DNA of 14,231 nucleotides from Thermoproteota archaeon (GTDB taxonomy: Archaea; Korarchaeota; Korarchaeia; Korarchaeales; Korarchaeaceae): contig QMVZ01000026.1 in NCBI GenBank assembly GCA_003661365.1, positions 1-14,231 of the forward strand, written 5' to 3'. The translations under genes were made by a program, and so were the position numbers. Positions 1 through 5,621 of this stretch are shown here, piece by piece; within the stretch, counting starts at the first letter, position 1, and every line of letters begins with the position of its first letter. The notes below the pieces were generated by a model that did no database searches, was not told where the DNA came from, and was given only the letters and a program-made list of their open reading frames with translations.

Positions 1-20
1 AGTTTAGGACAATCTAAACT
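1..20. repeat. Short inverted repeat at window edge
   Basis: AGTTTAG (1-7) is the exact reverse complement of CTAAACT (14-20), with a 6-base loop. No gene is visible between here and the tRNA promoter. It could be the 3' end hairpin of a gene outside the window or chance; it is not followed by a T-run. Confidence 0.3.
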
Positions 21-89
21 CCTGGCTCTTGAGGACTCCATATACCATAACTTCCCAGTAGAGTCTACTTCAAAGGGTTGAGGGCAAGG

Positions 90-99
90 ATTATAAAAG
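90..99 (+). promoter_or_regulatory. TATA box of the tRNA-Trp gene
   Basis: ATTATAAAAG lies about 37 bases before the first tRNA base. Archaeal TFB/TBP promoters place the TATA centre about 26 bases before transcription start, so the primary transcript would begin around 121 and carry a leader of roughly 10 bases that RNase P removes. Confidence 0.6.
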
Positions 100-148
100 C
101 TAACGATGCATAGTAAGAACTGGCTAGGTGGGGGGCCGTGGCCTAGCC

Positions 149-183
149 AGGGACTCCTCCAATGATATGAGGATCCCCTAGAA
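149..183 (+). other. Non-canonical D-loop intron of tRNA-Trp
   Basis: A bulge-helix-bulge can be drawn. The 5' bulge is CCA (147-149), the central 4-bp helix is CTAG (143-146) with CTAG (178-181), and the 3' bulge is AAA (182-184). The intron helix is GGGA (150-153) with TCCC (174-177), continued by TCCTC/GAGGA (155-159, 169-173). The usual cuts after the second bulge base remove 149-183 (35 bases). Because AGG occurs both at 149-151 and 184-186, sequence alone also allows 152-186; the mature tRNA is the same. There is no good outer helix, so this is a relaxed motif. Confidence 0.75.
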
Positions 184-204
184 AGGAAGGGCGGCGGGCT
201 CCAG

Positions 205-251
205 AGATTATCTCTGGAGCATCGAGGAGGATGTCCAGAGTATTGGGAGAA
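205..251 (+). other. Canonical 37/38 intron of tRNA-Trp
   Basis: The central helix is CTCC (199-202, including the first two anticodon bases) with GGAG (246-249). The bulges are AGA (203-205) and AAA (250-252), and the outer helix is the anticodon stem. Cuts after 204 and after 251 remove 47 bases at the standard archaeal position. The intron folds on itself through CTCTGGA (212-218) with TCCAGAG (234-240), extended by CATC (220-223) with GATG (230-233). At 47 bases it is too short for the C/D-box guide RNA found in euryarchaeal tRNA-Trp introns, and I see no C or D box. Confidence 0.8.
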
Positions 252-292
252 ACCCGTAGATCGAGGGTTCAAATCCCTCCGGCCCCACCTTA

Positions 293-298
293 TTTTTT
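293..298 (+). terminator. T-run terminator after tRNA-Trp
   Basis: Six consecutive T residues begin six bases after the tRNA discriminator base. Archaeal RNA polymerase terminates on such T-runs without needing a hairpin. Confidence 0.55.
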
Positions 299-310
299 GA
301 ATTCGATTTT

Positions 311-319
311 GCTATATTT
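311..319 (+). promoter_or_regulatory. Possible TATA box for tsr3
   Basis: GCTATATTT is the best TATA-like match between the tRNA terminator and tsr3. It would give a leader of about 50 bases containing the palindrome at 371-382. A second A/T-rich stretch at 331-341 (AAAACTAAAAG) is a closer alternative. The assignment is weak. Confidence 0.3.
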
Positions 320-370
320 CTCAACAACTAAAAACTAAAAGCTACCGATCCATTCTCTGCTTGTAGAATG

Positions 371-382
371 CCTCTTAAGAGG
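371..382. repeat. Perfect 12-bp palindrome over the tsr3 ribosome site
   Basis: CCTCTTAAGAGG is its own reverse complement and contains most of the Shine-Dalgarno site AGAGGT (378-383), which lies seven bases before the tsr3 ATG. It could be a protein-binding dyad or chance. A zero-loop hairpin would not form as drawn in RNA. Confidence 0.4.
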
Positions 383-390
383 TCCTTTAG

Positions 391-897
391 ATGATCGATA
401 TTTACGTGCTGAGACTTCCTCATGATGATCCGAAAAAGGCCACGGGCGCTAGGTTACTCAGGAGGAGGATAGCTAAGGATGCCAAAAAAGATAGGCCTAG
501 ATCGCCATTAGTTCTTAACCCAAAAGCTAAGATGTTGATCTCACAAAGAGATAGGCCGATCGTTGAGAAAAGAGGACTTCTCGCAGTTGATGCATCGTGG
601 AGAAGAATTGCCGAGGTTAGGTGGCCAAGAGGAGTACAGAGACTTCTTCCATTTCTTATAGCAGCGAATCCAATAAATTACGGGAAACCGTTTAGACTAT
701 CAACGGCAGAAGCAATAGCTGCAGCCTTGTACATCTTAGGGTTTTCAGAAGAAGCTGAGAAAGTCCTTAATGAATTTAAGTGGGGGCCAGAATTCTTGAG
801 GATAAATCAAGATAGGCTTGACCTATATGCTACCGCATCAGATTCGAGGGAAATGAGAGAACTTGAAATTTCAGCTATAAGGTCATTAATCGAGTAA
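391..897 (+). CDS. tsr3: Tsr3-type rRNA aminocarboxypropyltransferase
   Basis: 168 residues, full length for archaeal Tsr3 (DUF367 family). In eukaryotes Tsr3 transfers the 3-amino-3-carboxypropyl group of SAM to a methylated pseudouridine near the small-subunit rRNA decoding site; the archaeal proteins are thought to modify the equivalent nucleotide. Family motifs seen are VDASW at 66-70, the LPFLIAANPINYGKP block at 86-100, the STAEAIAAALYILG block at 104-117, and KWGPEFLRIN at 130-139. The N-terminal part is rich in Arg/Lys, fitting RNA binding. The start is secure: a TAG stop sits directly before the ATG, and AGAGGT (378-383) is well spaced. It is a single-gene unit behind tRNA-Trp, closed by a T-run. 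Confidence 0.9.
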   Translation: MIDIYVLRLPHDDPKKATGARLLRRRIAKDAKKDRPRSPLVLNPKAKMLISQRDRPIVEKRGLLAVDASWRRIAEVRWPRGVQRLLPFLIAANPINYGKPFRLSTAEAIAAALYILGFSEEAEKVLNEFKWGPEFLRINQDRLDLYATASDSREMRELEISAIRSLIE

Positions 898-899
898 AG

Positions 900-906
900 T
901 TTTTTT
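900..906 (+). terminator. T-run terminator after tsr3
   Basis: Seven T residues start three bases after the tsr3 TAA. The next gene runs toward it from the other strand, so an end of transcription is expected here. Confidence 0.55.
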
Positions 907-978
907 AAGAGGAATTATTTAAGCGATTGTTTGCCCTATGCGAGGATATTCGGATTTTAGAGAGTTCTTCTGAGGTCT

Positions 979-2334
979 TCAGTTAGATATTCCCTTTTCT
1001 CTCTCCACTTGGCCGATTTTCTCTTCTATTATGTCTAACGCCTTCCAGACGTATTCTTCAGGAATATTAAGGGGTGGAGCAATTCTAAGCGAGCTAACTC
1101 CTGCTGTAATCATCGCCACACCGCTCTTCCAAGACCTAAGCATAACCTCGCTTGCCTCTTTCTTTGCCGGTTCACCTGTTCTTCTGTTCTTGACTAATTC
1201 TACGCCTATCATGAGACCCTTCCCTCTGACATCGCCTATCAAGGGATGCCTCTCCATCATTTCCTTCAACCTTTTCATGATCTCATTACCAAGTTTTGAG
1301 GCTCGCTCTAACAACCCTTCCTCCTCTATGACGGAAATAGTTGCTAGCGAAGCTGCACAAGAGACAGGATTGCCTCCAAACGTCGATGCATGGGATCCTC
1401 CAGGCCATGACATGATCTCTTCAGTTGAGATCATGGCTCCAAGCGGGAATCCTCCTCCCAGTGCCTTAGCCGAAGTTATTATATCGGGAACTATCCCGAA
1501 GTGCTCTATAGCCCACCATTTACCCGTTCTTCCCATCCCTGCTTGTACCTCATCGGATATTAGGAGTATCCCATGCTGATCAGCCAGCTTTCTTAACCCT
1601 GGGAAGAACGAGTCTGGTGGAACAACGTATCCACCCTCCCCTTGGATAGGTTCAAATACTATAGCTGCGACTTCTTCCGGTGGGACAAACTTGTTAAAAA
1701 CATAATCCTCGATATAAGCCAGACAACGCTGGCTTACCTCTTCAGGATCCTTTGTTCCAAAGGGATTCCTATATGGGTTGGGGTATGGAACGTGTATCAC
1801 GCAAGGTAGCAATGGAGAAAAGCCAGCTCTTTGTACTGGTTTACTGGAAGTGAGACTTAATGATCCAAAAGTTCTACCATGAAAGCCTCCTATGAATGCA
1901 ATGATGTACTGTCTCTTTGTATACCACCTGGCGAGTTTAAGAGACGCTTCTACTGCCTCGGTACCGCTGTTACCAAAGTAAACCTTCTTTCTCTTTTCCC
2001 CAGGAACTATTTGAACCAGTTTCTCAGCTAGCATGACTGATGTATCGTAATAAAAGTCTGTATTCGAATAGTGAACAAACCTCTCCAACTGCTTTTTTAC
2101 GGCTTCCATCACCTTAGGATGGTTATGTCCTACGTTCATAACTGCTAGTCCAGAATTTAGATCGACGTATTTGTTTCCATCAACATCTACGATCACTGAG
2201 CCCCTGGCTCGATCCACAACTAACGGATAAAATCTGACATAAGAGGGCGATATCACGGCAGAATCCCTCTCAAGTAACTTTTTAGCTTTTGGGCCGGGCG
2301 GTTCTACAACTATCTTGGGGACTTCTTCCACCAT
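979..2334 (-). CDS. Class III PLP aminotransferase, archaeal GabT/ornithine aminotransferase/racemase-like
   Basis: 451 residues from the chosen ATG. A PLP enzyme of fold type I, class III. It shows NSGTEA (122-127) for the PLP phosphate, GGFHGRT (149-155) with the aromatic-His pair that stacks on the PLP ring, FEPIQGEGG (227-235), DEVQAG with Asp261 that contacts the PLP nitrogen, and the Schiff-base lysine K290 in SAKALGGG. The long N-terminal part (PGPKAKKLLERD) resembles the Pyrococcus group that includes 4-aminobutyrate and ornithine aminotransferases and broad-specificity amino-acid racemases, more than the shorter ArgD/LysJ enzymes. Substrate cannot be read from sequence. The ATG at 2334 is preferred over GTG at 2340 because GAGGTG (2343-2338) gives it a ribosome site. 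No partner gene is adjacent; both neighbours face away or converge. Confidence 0.87.
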   Translation of the reverse strand: MVEEVPKIVVEPPGPKAKKLLERDSAVISPSYVRFYPLVVDRARGSVIVDVDGNKYVDLNSGLAVMNVGHNHPKVMEAVKKQLERFVHYSNTDFYYDTSVMLAEKLVQIVPGEKRKKVYFGNSGTEAVEASLKLARWYTKRQYIIAFIGGFHGRTFGSLSLTSSKPVQRAGFSPLLPCVIHVPYPNPYRNPFGTKDPEEVSQRCLAYIEDYVFNKFVPPEEVAAIVFEPIQGEGGYVVPPDSFFPGLRKLADQHGILLISDEVQAGMGRTGKWWAIEHFGIVPDIITSAKALGGGFPLGAMISTEEIMSWPGGSHASTFGGNPVSCAASLATISVIEEEGLLERASKLGNEIMKRLKEMMERHPLIGDVRGKGLMIGVELVKNRRTGEPAKKEASEVMLRSWKSGVAMITAGVSSLRIAPPLNIPEEYVWKALDIIEEKIGQVEREKGISN

Positions 2335-2337
2335 AAG

Positions 2338-2345
2338 CACCTCTT
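2338..2345 (-). promoter_or_regulatory. Ribosome site deciding the aminotransferase start
   Basis: On the minus strand AAGAGGTG is followed by CTT and ATG (2334). A start at the upstream GTG (2340) would lie inside this motif, so ATG at 2334 is favoured. Confidence 0.55.
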
Positions 2346-2451
2346 GGTTTGATCATCGAAATGTTAAAGAGTTTACCTCTTACTTGAAGCGACACCTAAA
2401 GCCTATTTAGTAATTCCTAGAAATACCGAGTGGAGGGATAGGCGACCAATT

Positions 2452-2694
2452 ATGGTGGTAACAATGAGTTCTGACATCGATCAAATAACTGCAAGGCTTC
2501 TTAAGGAAGGATTTATTGTACGGAAGTCGCTTGAGAGAGTTGAAGCCAGCAAAGGGGACATGAAATTAGTACTATACCCTAAGGTAGGGGGCTTTCTGAT
2601 TATAAAGTACAGAGGAAACAAGGTTTATGGTAAAGCTTATGGATCCTTTTCGGATCCTAACGATATTTTCAGGTTTCTAGTAGAGTATACCTAA
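2452..2694 (+). CDS. Small protein of unknown function (80 aa)
   Basis: I do not recognise this protein. It is 80 residues (76 if ATG at 2464 is used), with no Cys, no signal peptide and no membrane segment. An amphipathic N-terminal helix (about residues 6-20) is followed by short hydrophobic stretches typical of beta strands (MKLVLYPKVGGFLIIKY) and a C-terminal DPNDIFRFLVEY helix, which suggests a small alpha/beta fold. Two starts are possible: 2452 with GGAGGG at 2432-2437 (14 bases away), or 2464, where GGTGGT sits four or five bases upstream. TATA-like CTATTTAGT lies near 2403. It precedes the inositol-1-phosphate synthase gene by 78 bases, but that gene has its own TATA box, so linkage is uncertain. 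Confidence 0.65.
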   Translation: MVVTMSSDIDQITARLLKEGFIVRKSLERVEASKGDMKLVLYPKVGGFLIIKYRGNKVYGKAYGSFSDPNDIFRFLVEYT

Positions 2695-2705
2695 CTCCCA
2701 TCCAC

Positions 2706-2717
2706 CTTTTTATTTAA
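2706..2717 (+). promoter_or_regulatory. TATA box of inositol-1-phosphate synthase
   Basis: CTTTTTATTTAA is a strong archaeal TATA match, about 60 bases before the chosen ATG. It predicts a transcript start near 2738 and a leader of about 35 bases ending in GGGAGGG. The T-run at 2707-2711 may also end transcripts of the preceding small gene. Confidence 0.55.
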
Positions 2718-2759
2718 ATCTTGGAGATAATTACTGAGAATTGCTACTTGCAGATCAAA

Positions 2760-2766
2760 GGGAGGG
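2760..2766 (+). promoter_or_regulatory. Ribosome site deciding the ino1 start
   Basis: GGGAGGG abuts the first ATG (2767), which leaves no spacing, but lies six bases before the second in-frame ATG (2773). The second ATG is therefore the likelier start. Confidence 0.6.
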
Positions 2767-2772
2767 ATGCAT

Positions 2773-3855
2773 ATGTCTAAAGTTAGAGTTGCTCTGGCGG
2801 GTATAGGTAACGTTGCTTCAGCTATAGTTCAGGGGGTTTTCTATTACGCGGATGCTCCAGATGATGAAGTCGTACCAGGTCTAATGCACGTAAGAATAGG
2901 ACCATATCACGTTTCAGACATAGAATTCGTTTCAGCGTTTGACGTTGATGTAAGGAAAATAGGGAATGACTTAAGCGATGCGATATTCTCCCCACCAAAT
3001 GTCCTTGCAAAATTCGCAGAGGTACCAAAGCTTGGAGTAGAAGTGAAGAAAGGCCCCGTTCTCGACGGAGTGGCCCCTCACATGAGAAACTTCCAATACG
3101 GAGAGGGCTTCAAGGTGGATGAAAGTCAAAAGGAGGTAGATGTTGTTCAAGAACTAAAGGACTCTGGGGCTGATGTGTTAGTGAATCTAGTCCCAGTGGG
3201 ATCGTATGAAGCTAGCAGGGCTTACGCGAAGGCCTGCTTAGATTCAAATGTGGCATTCATCAACGGAATTCCAGAGTTCATCGTCAGCGATCCAGCCTGG
3301 GGAAAAAGATTTGAGGAAAAAGGAATTCCAGCGGCAGGGGATGACTTCAAGAGCCAATTAGGTGCTACCATTCTACACAGAACTTTGGCTCAACTTTTCA
3401 TAGATAGGGGTGTTAGGGTAAAATCAACATACCAACTGAACATAGGAGGAAACATGGACTTCTTGAACATGATAGAGGAGGCCAGACTAAAGACAAAGAG
3501 GAAGAGCAAGACGGAAGCTGTTACAACAATGTTCCCCTATGAGGTAAAGGCAAGAATTGGTCCAAGTGACTATGTCCCTCACTTAGGGGACGTAAAGATA
3601 GCTTACATACACATTCAGGGCGAACAGTTTGGAGGCTTTCCACTAACTATTGACGTGAAATTGAGCGTAATGGATTCTCCAAATGCTGCTGGTGTAGCTA
3701 TAGATGTCATTAGGCTGGTAAAGCTAGCCATAGATAGGGGGCTTGCAGGGCCATTGCTTCCAATAAGTGCATACTTCTTCAAGCACCCACCAAAACAATA
3801 TCCAGACACAATCGCTAAAGAGATGATTGAAGCCTTTATTAAGGGCAAAACATGA
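2773..3855 (+). CDS. ino1: Inositol-1-phosphate synthase, archaeal type
   Basis: 360 residues from ATG 2773. The enzyme converts glucose 6-phosphate to L-myo-inositol 1-phosphate using bound NAD; this feeds inositol ether lipids and, in hyperthermophiles, di-myo-inositol phosphate. An N-terminal Rossmann dinucleotide motif, VALAGIGNVASA, is at residues 6-17. The central catalytic and tetramerisation part includes GDDFKSQLGATILHRTLAQL (189-208) and YQLNIGGNMDFLNM (220-233), followed by a lysine-rich ARLKTKRKSK stretch. The C-terminal part returns to the NAD domain (SPNAAGVAIDVIRLVKLA). Length fits archaeal rather than the longer eukaryotic forms. It has its own TATA box and a T-run after the stop, so it is probably a single-gene unit. 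I see no kinase or phosphotransferase partner here. Confidence 0.93.
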   Translation: MSKVRVALAGIGNVASAIVQGVFYYADAPDDEVVPGLMHVRIGPYHVSDIEFVSAFDVDVRKIGNDLSDAIFSPPNVLAKFAEVPKLGVEVKKGPVLDGVAPHMRNFQYGEGFKVDESQKEVDVVQELKDSGADVLVNLVPVGSYEASRAYAKACLDSNVAFINGIPEFIVSDPAWGKRFEEKGIPAAGDDFKSQLGATILHRTLAQLFIDRGVRVKSTYQLNIGGNMDFLNMIEEARLKTKRKSKTEAVTTMFPYEVKARIGPSDYVPHLGDVKIAYIHIQGEQFGGFPLTIDVKLSVMDSPNAAGVAIDVIRLVKLAIDRGLAGPLLPISAYFFKHPPKQYPDTIAKEMIEAFIKGKT

Positions 3856-3865
3856 ATCTCCTCCC

Positions 3866-3870
3866 TTTTT
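3866..3870 (+). terminator. T-run terminator after ino1
   Basis: TTTTT follows a CTCC-rich stretch ten bases after the ino1 TGA. It is a typical short archaeal terminator, of moderate strength. Confidence 0.45.
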
Positions 3871-3941
3871 AATCATATTTCTGCTCCTTTATGAGGGAAT
3901 TATGTTAGATATCTATTAGAGATTTCGTTCACATTTAGTTT

Positions 3942-3975
3942 TTGAATCATTTCGCAAAGTTTCAAAATGAATCAA
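3942..3975. repeat. Imperfect inverted repeat ahead of the 76-aa gene
   Basis: TTGAATCATTT (3942-3952) pairs with AAATGAATCAA (3965-3975) at ten of eleven positions (mismatch 3946/3971) around a 12-base spacer. It lies between the end of ino1 and the presumed promoter of the 76-aa gene, a plausible place for an operator; no coding region overlaps it. Confidence 0.45.
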
Positions 3976-4022
3976 CCAACTTACTTTTAGATCCGTTTCA
4001 TCATATTATGTCTTGAGCAATC

Positions 4023-4253
4023 ATGAAAAGTTTAACTCAAATGAAGGATAAATCAGATCAAAAAGGCACAATGATTTTCGAATATGAAATTGAAGCTCCT
4101 GTAGAACAGATATTAGGCAAGAGTCCTCTTACGGAATTGTTTGATAGTCTGTCACACGAATTGGATTTAGATCTGATAGATGCCAGGATAAGAATTGAGA
4201 GAAAAGGCAACAAAATTACAGTGAAATCCTTGACTGTGAAGGGATTCGTTTAA
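4023..4253 (+). CDS. Small acidic-basic protein of unknown function (76 aa)
   Basis: I do not recognise this protein. It is 76 residues, soluble, without Cys or His clusters. The first 16 residues are polar and may not be translated: in-frame ATGs also exist at 4041 and 4071, and none has a clear ribosome site. From M17 the pattern MIFEYEIEAPVEQI (strand), a helix with LTELFDSLSHELDL, then IDARIRIERKGNKITVKSLTVKGF (two strands) suggests a small beta-alpha-beta-beta domain. A/T-rich ACTTTTAG near 3983 could be its TATA box. Its TAA overlaps the TAA of the opposing M20 gene. Confidence 0.6.
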   Translation: MKSLTQMKDKSDQKGTMIFEYEIEAPVEQILGKSPLTELFDSLSHELDLDLIDARIRIERKGNKITVKSLTVKGFV

Positions 4254-5482
4254 ATCCCTTTCAAGAGACCTTTGATGAACTCCTTTAGCATAACAACATC
4301 ATTTAGATATACAAACTCGTTACGTCCGTGTATGTTGTTTTCCTTTCTCATAGCTCCAAGTGTTATGGTCGGTTTCCCTCTTTTTGAGAATATGTATCCA
4401 TCATTACCTCCAAGCTCTCCACAAACTCTTTTATAGCCAAATAATCTCTCATATATGTTTAAAGCTTCCCTGACAAAGGGATGTTGTGGATCTGTCATCC
4501 AACCCTCGTTTATGGGTTCTATTATCTCTAGTCTTGCATCTAATCCAAGTCTCTGTCTGATGGCCTCGAACTCACTTTTTAATTCCAAGATCGCCTTGTA
4601 TGGGTCCTCTCCAGGAACGATCCTCATGTCAAAACCAGCTTTAGCTTCTTTAGGGATGACGTTATGCTTTCCCCCTGCTTGCAATATCGTAAACGTGAAT
4701 CTCCCCCATACTTTCGAAATAGGAGAGTCCGGAGGTGAATCTAACCCTGAAAAAGTCAAGGCTCTTTTCTCCGCAAATCTCATGAGGTTAGAACAAAGAG
4801 AAATCAATCCATTAACAGGGTTTGTTGCCCTATGTGGATATCCAGCATGTCCCTCCTTCCCCTCGACAACTATCCAACCATGTACAACCCCACTGGCACC
4901 AATGCCGACGTACTCTATGTCCGCATCAGCTACTAAAACCAGGTCTCCTGTGATTCCTGCCGAAACAACTTCTCTTATCCCAGTTCCACCTACCTCCTCG
5001 TCTCCAGTAATGATGAGCAAAGGGTTGTACTTCATCCTCTTGTCCTTGAGTTCTGCCATCGCCCAAATGGAGGCCACAATAGCCGACTTATCGTCTGCGG
5101 AACCTCTTCCATAGAGCCTTCCGTTAAGCTCAAAGGGCTGAAAAGGATCGATCTCTCTTCCATCTACAATCCAAGGACCCTCTGCGGGAACCACATCGTA
5201 ATGGCTAACTATTGCTAGATCCTTTTCAGCTCCAACGTCCAGCCTAGCTACGACATTTGGCACTTTTTCTCCGACAATTTTAGTGTCAAGTCCCAGCCTT
5301 TTTAACTCATTTGCTATTAAAGAGGAAGCTTCTTCATAATTTAACTTCTTAACAGCATCCGTGTTTAACGAAACTAGCTTCTTGAGTAACCCAAAATAGT
5401 AATCTTTCATCAAAGGATCAGGGAATATATCACCTAAATTTCTTATGGAAACAGATGGCTGGTGAAGAAACTCTGTTTTCAA
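4250..5482 (-). CDS. M20 family metallopeptidase/deacylase (ArgE/DapE/carboxypeptidase-like)
   Basis: 410 residues, a complete two-zinc M20 hydrolase; members remove acyl or amino-acid groups from amino acids and small peptides. Seen: SHYDVVP with zinc ligand H94 and D96, GRGSADDK with bridging D130, TGDEEVGG with catalytic E162 and zinc ligand E163, VADAD with D187 or neighbouring Asp, and a C-terminal NNIHGRNEF with the last histidine H385. The lid/dimerisation domain begins near EGKEGHAGYPH. Substrate is not readable; DapE, ArgE, LysK and general dipeptidases share these motifs. The start is TTG 5482, about 30 bases downstream of a TATA-like TTAAAAT and just after a stop, which fits a nearly leaderless transcript. 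The family core begins near M25, so ATG 5410 is a weaker alternative. Confidence 0.87.
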   Translation of the reverse strand: MKTEFLHQPSVSIRNLGDIFPDPLMKDYYFGLLKKLVSLNTDAVKKLNYEEASSLIANELKRLGLDTKIVGEKVPNVVARLDVGAEKDLAIVSHYDVVPAEGPWIVDGREIDPFQPFELNGRLYGRGSADDKSAIVASIWAMAELKDKRMKYNPLLIITGDEEVGGTGIREVVSAGITGDLVLVADADIEYVGIGASGVVHGWIVVEGKEGHAGYPHRATNPVNGLISLCSNLMRFAEKRALTFSGLDSPPDSPISKVWGRFTFTILQAGGKHNVIPKEAKAGFDMRIVPGEDPYKAILELKSEFEAIRQRLGLDARLEIIEPINEGWMTDPQHPFVREALNIYERLFGYKRVCGELGGNDGYIFSKRGKPTITLGAMRKENNIHGRNEFVYLNDVVMLKEFIKGLLKGI

Positions 5483-5510
5483 ACTTAAAATAGAGAAGAA
5501 GCATCATAGC

Positions 5511-5517
5511 ATTTTAA
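5511..5517 (-). promoter_or_regulatory. TATA-like element for the M20 gene
   Basis: TTAAAAT on the minus strand is centred about 32 bases before TTG 5482. This spacing predicts a leader of only a few bases and supports the TTG as start. Confidence 0.4.
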
Positions 5518-5575
5518 TTCCTCCTGCTCTTCTCTGAAAATTGAATACCCCTTGTTGGAGAGTTCCGACCTTTTA

Positions 5576-5587
5576 CTTTTTATATAA
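5576..5587 (+). promoter_or_regulatory. TATA box of the LysW-like gene
   Basis: CTTTTTATATAA is a near-consensus archaeal TATA box about 38 bases before the ATG. The predicted transcript start near 5608 leaves a short leader containing the ribosome site GAGGT (5613-5617). Confidence 0.65.
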
Positions 5588-5621
5588 CTAGTACCAGCCA
5601 ATTGGCTCCTTAGAGGTAAAC

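Larger units (their letters stand above)
132..287 (+). tRNA. tRNA-Trp (anticodon CCA) with two introns
   Basis: Acceptor GGGGCCG (132-138) pairs with CGGCCCC (280-286); discriminator base is A287, and a full CCA tail is not encoded (CCT follows). The D stem is GCCT (141-144) with GGGC (189-192). The anticodon stem GCGGG (194-198) pairs with CCCGT (253-257), with one G-U pair. The loop CTCCAG plus A252 carries anticodon CCA at 201-203. The variable loop is AGATC (258-262). The T arm is GAGGG/CCCTC (263-267, 275-279) around loop TTCAAAT. Two insertions break the cloverleaf: 35 bases in the D loop and 47 bases after anticodon-loop position 37. Removing both leaves a normal 74-base tRNA with G18-G19, the G15-C48 pair and A73, as expected for archaeal tRNA-Trp. 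Both junctions fit bulge-helix-bulge folds cut by archaeal splicing endonuclease. Confidence 0.9.

Noticed and set aside
149..251. C/D-box guide RNA inside the tRNA-Trp introns
   Set aside because: Euryarchaeal tRNA-Trp introns carry one, but these introns are 35 and 47 bases and lack a convincing C box with a D box; ATGATAT near 162-168 is only a weak match.
132..287. Split or pseudo tRNA
   Set aside because: All arms pair well once two introns with splice-type folds are removed, and promoter and terminator are in place.
1031..1579. 182-aa plus-strand frame opposite the aminotransferase
   Set aside because: It is the antisense of a gene with clear PLP motifs, with no ribosome site and a shadow-like Ser/Pro/Leu composition.
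2641..2656. Two GGATCC palindromes five bases apart
   Set aside because: They lie within the coding region of the 80-aa protein and are short enough to be chance.
4455..5114. 219-aa plus-strand frame opposite the M20 gene
   Set aside because: Antisense of conserved zinc-ligand motifs; composition and lack of start signals mark it as a shadow.
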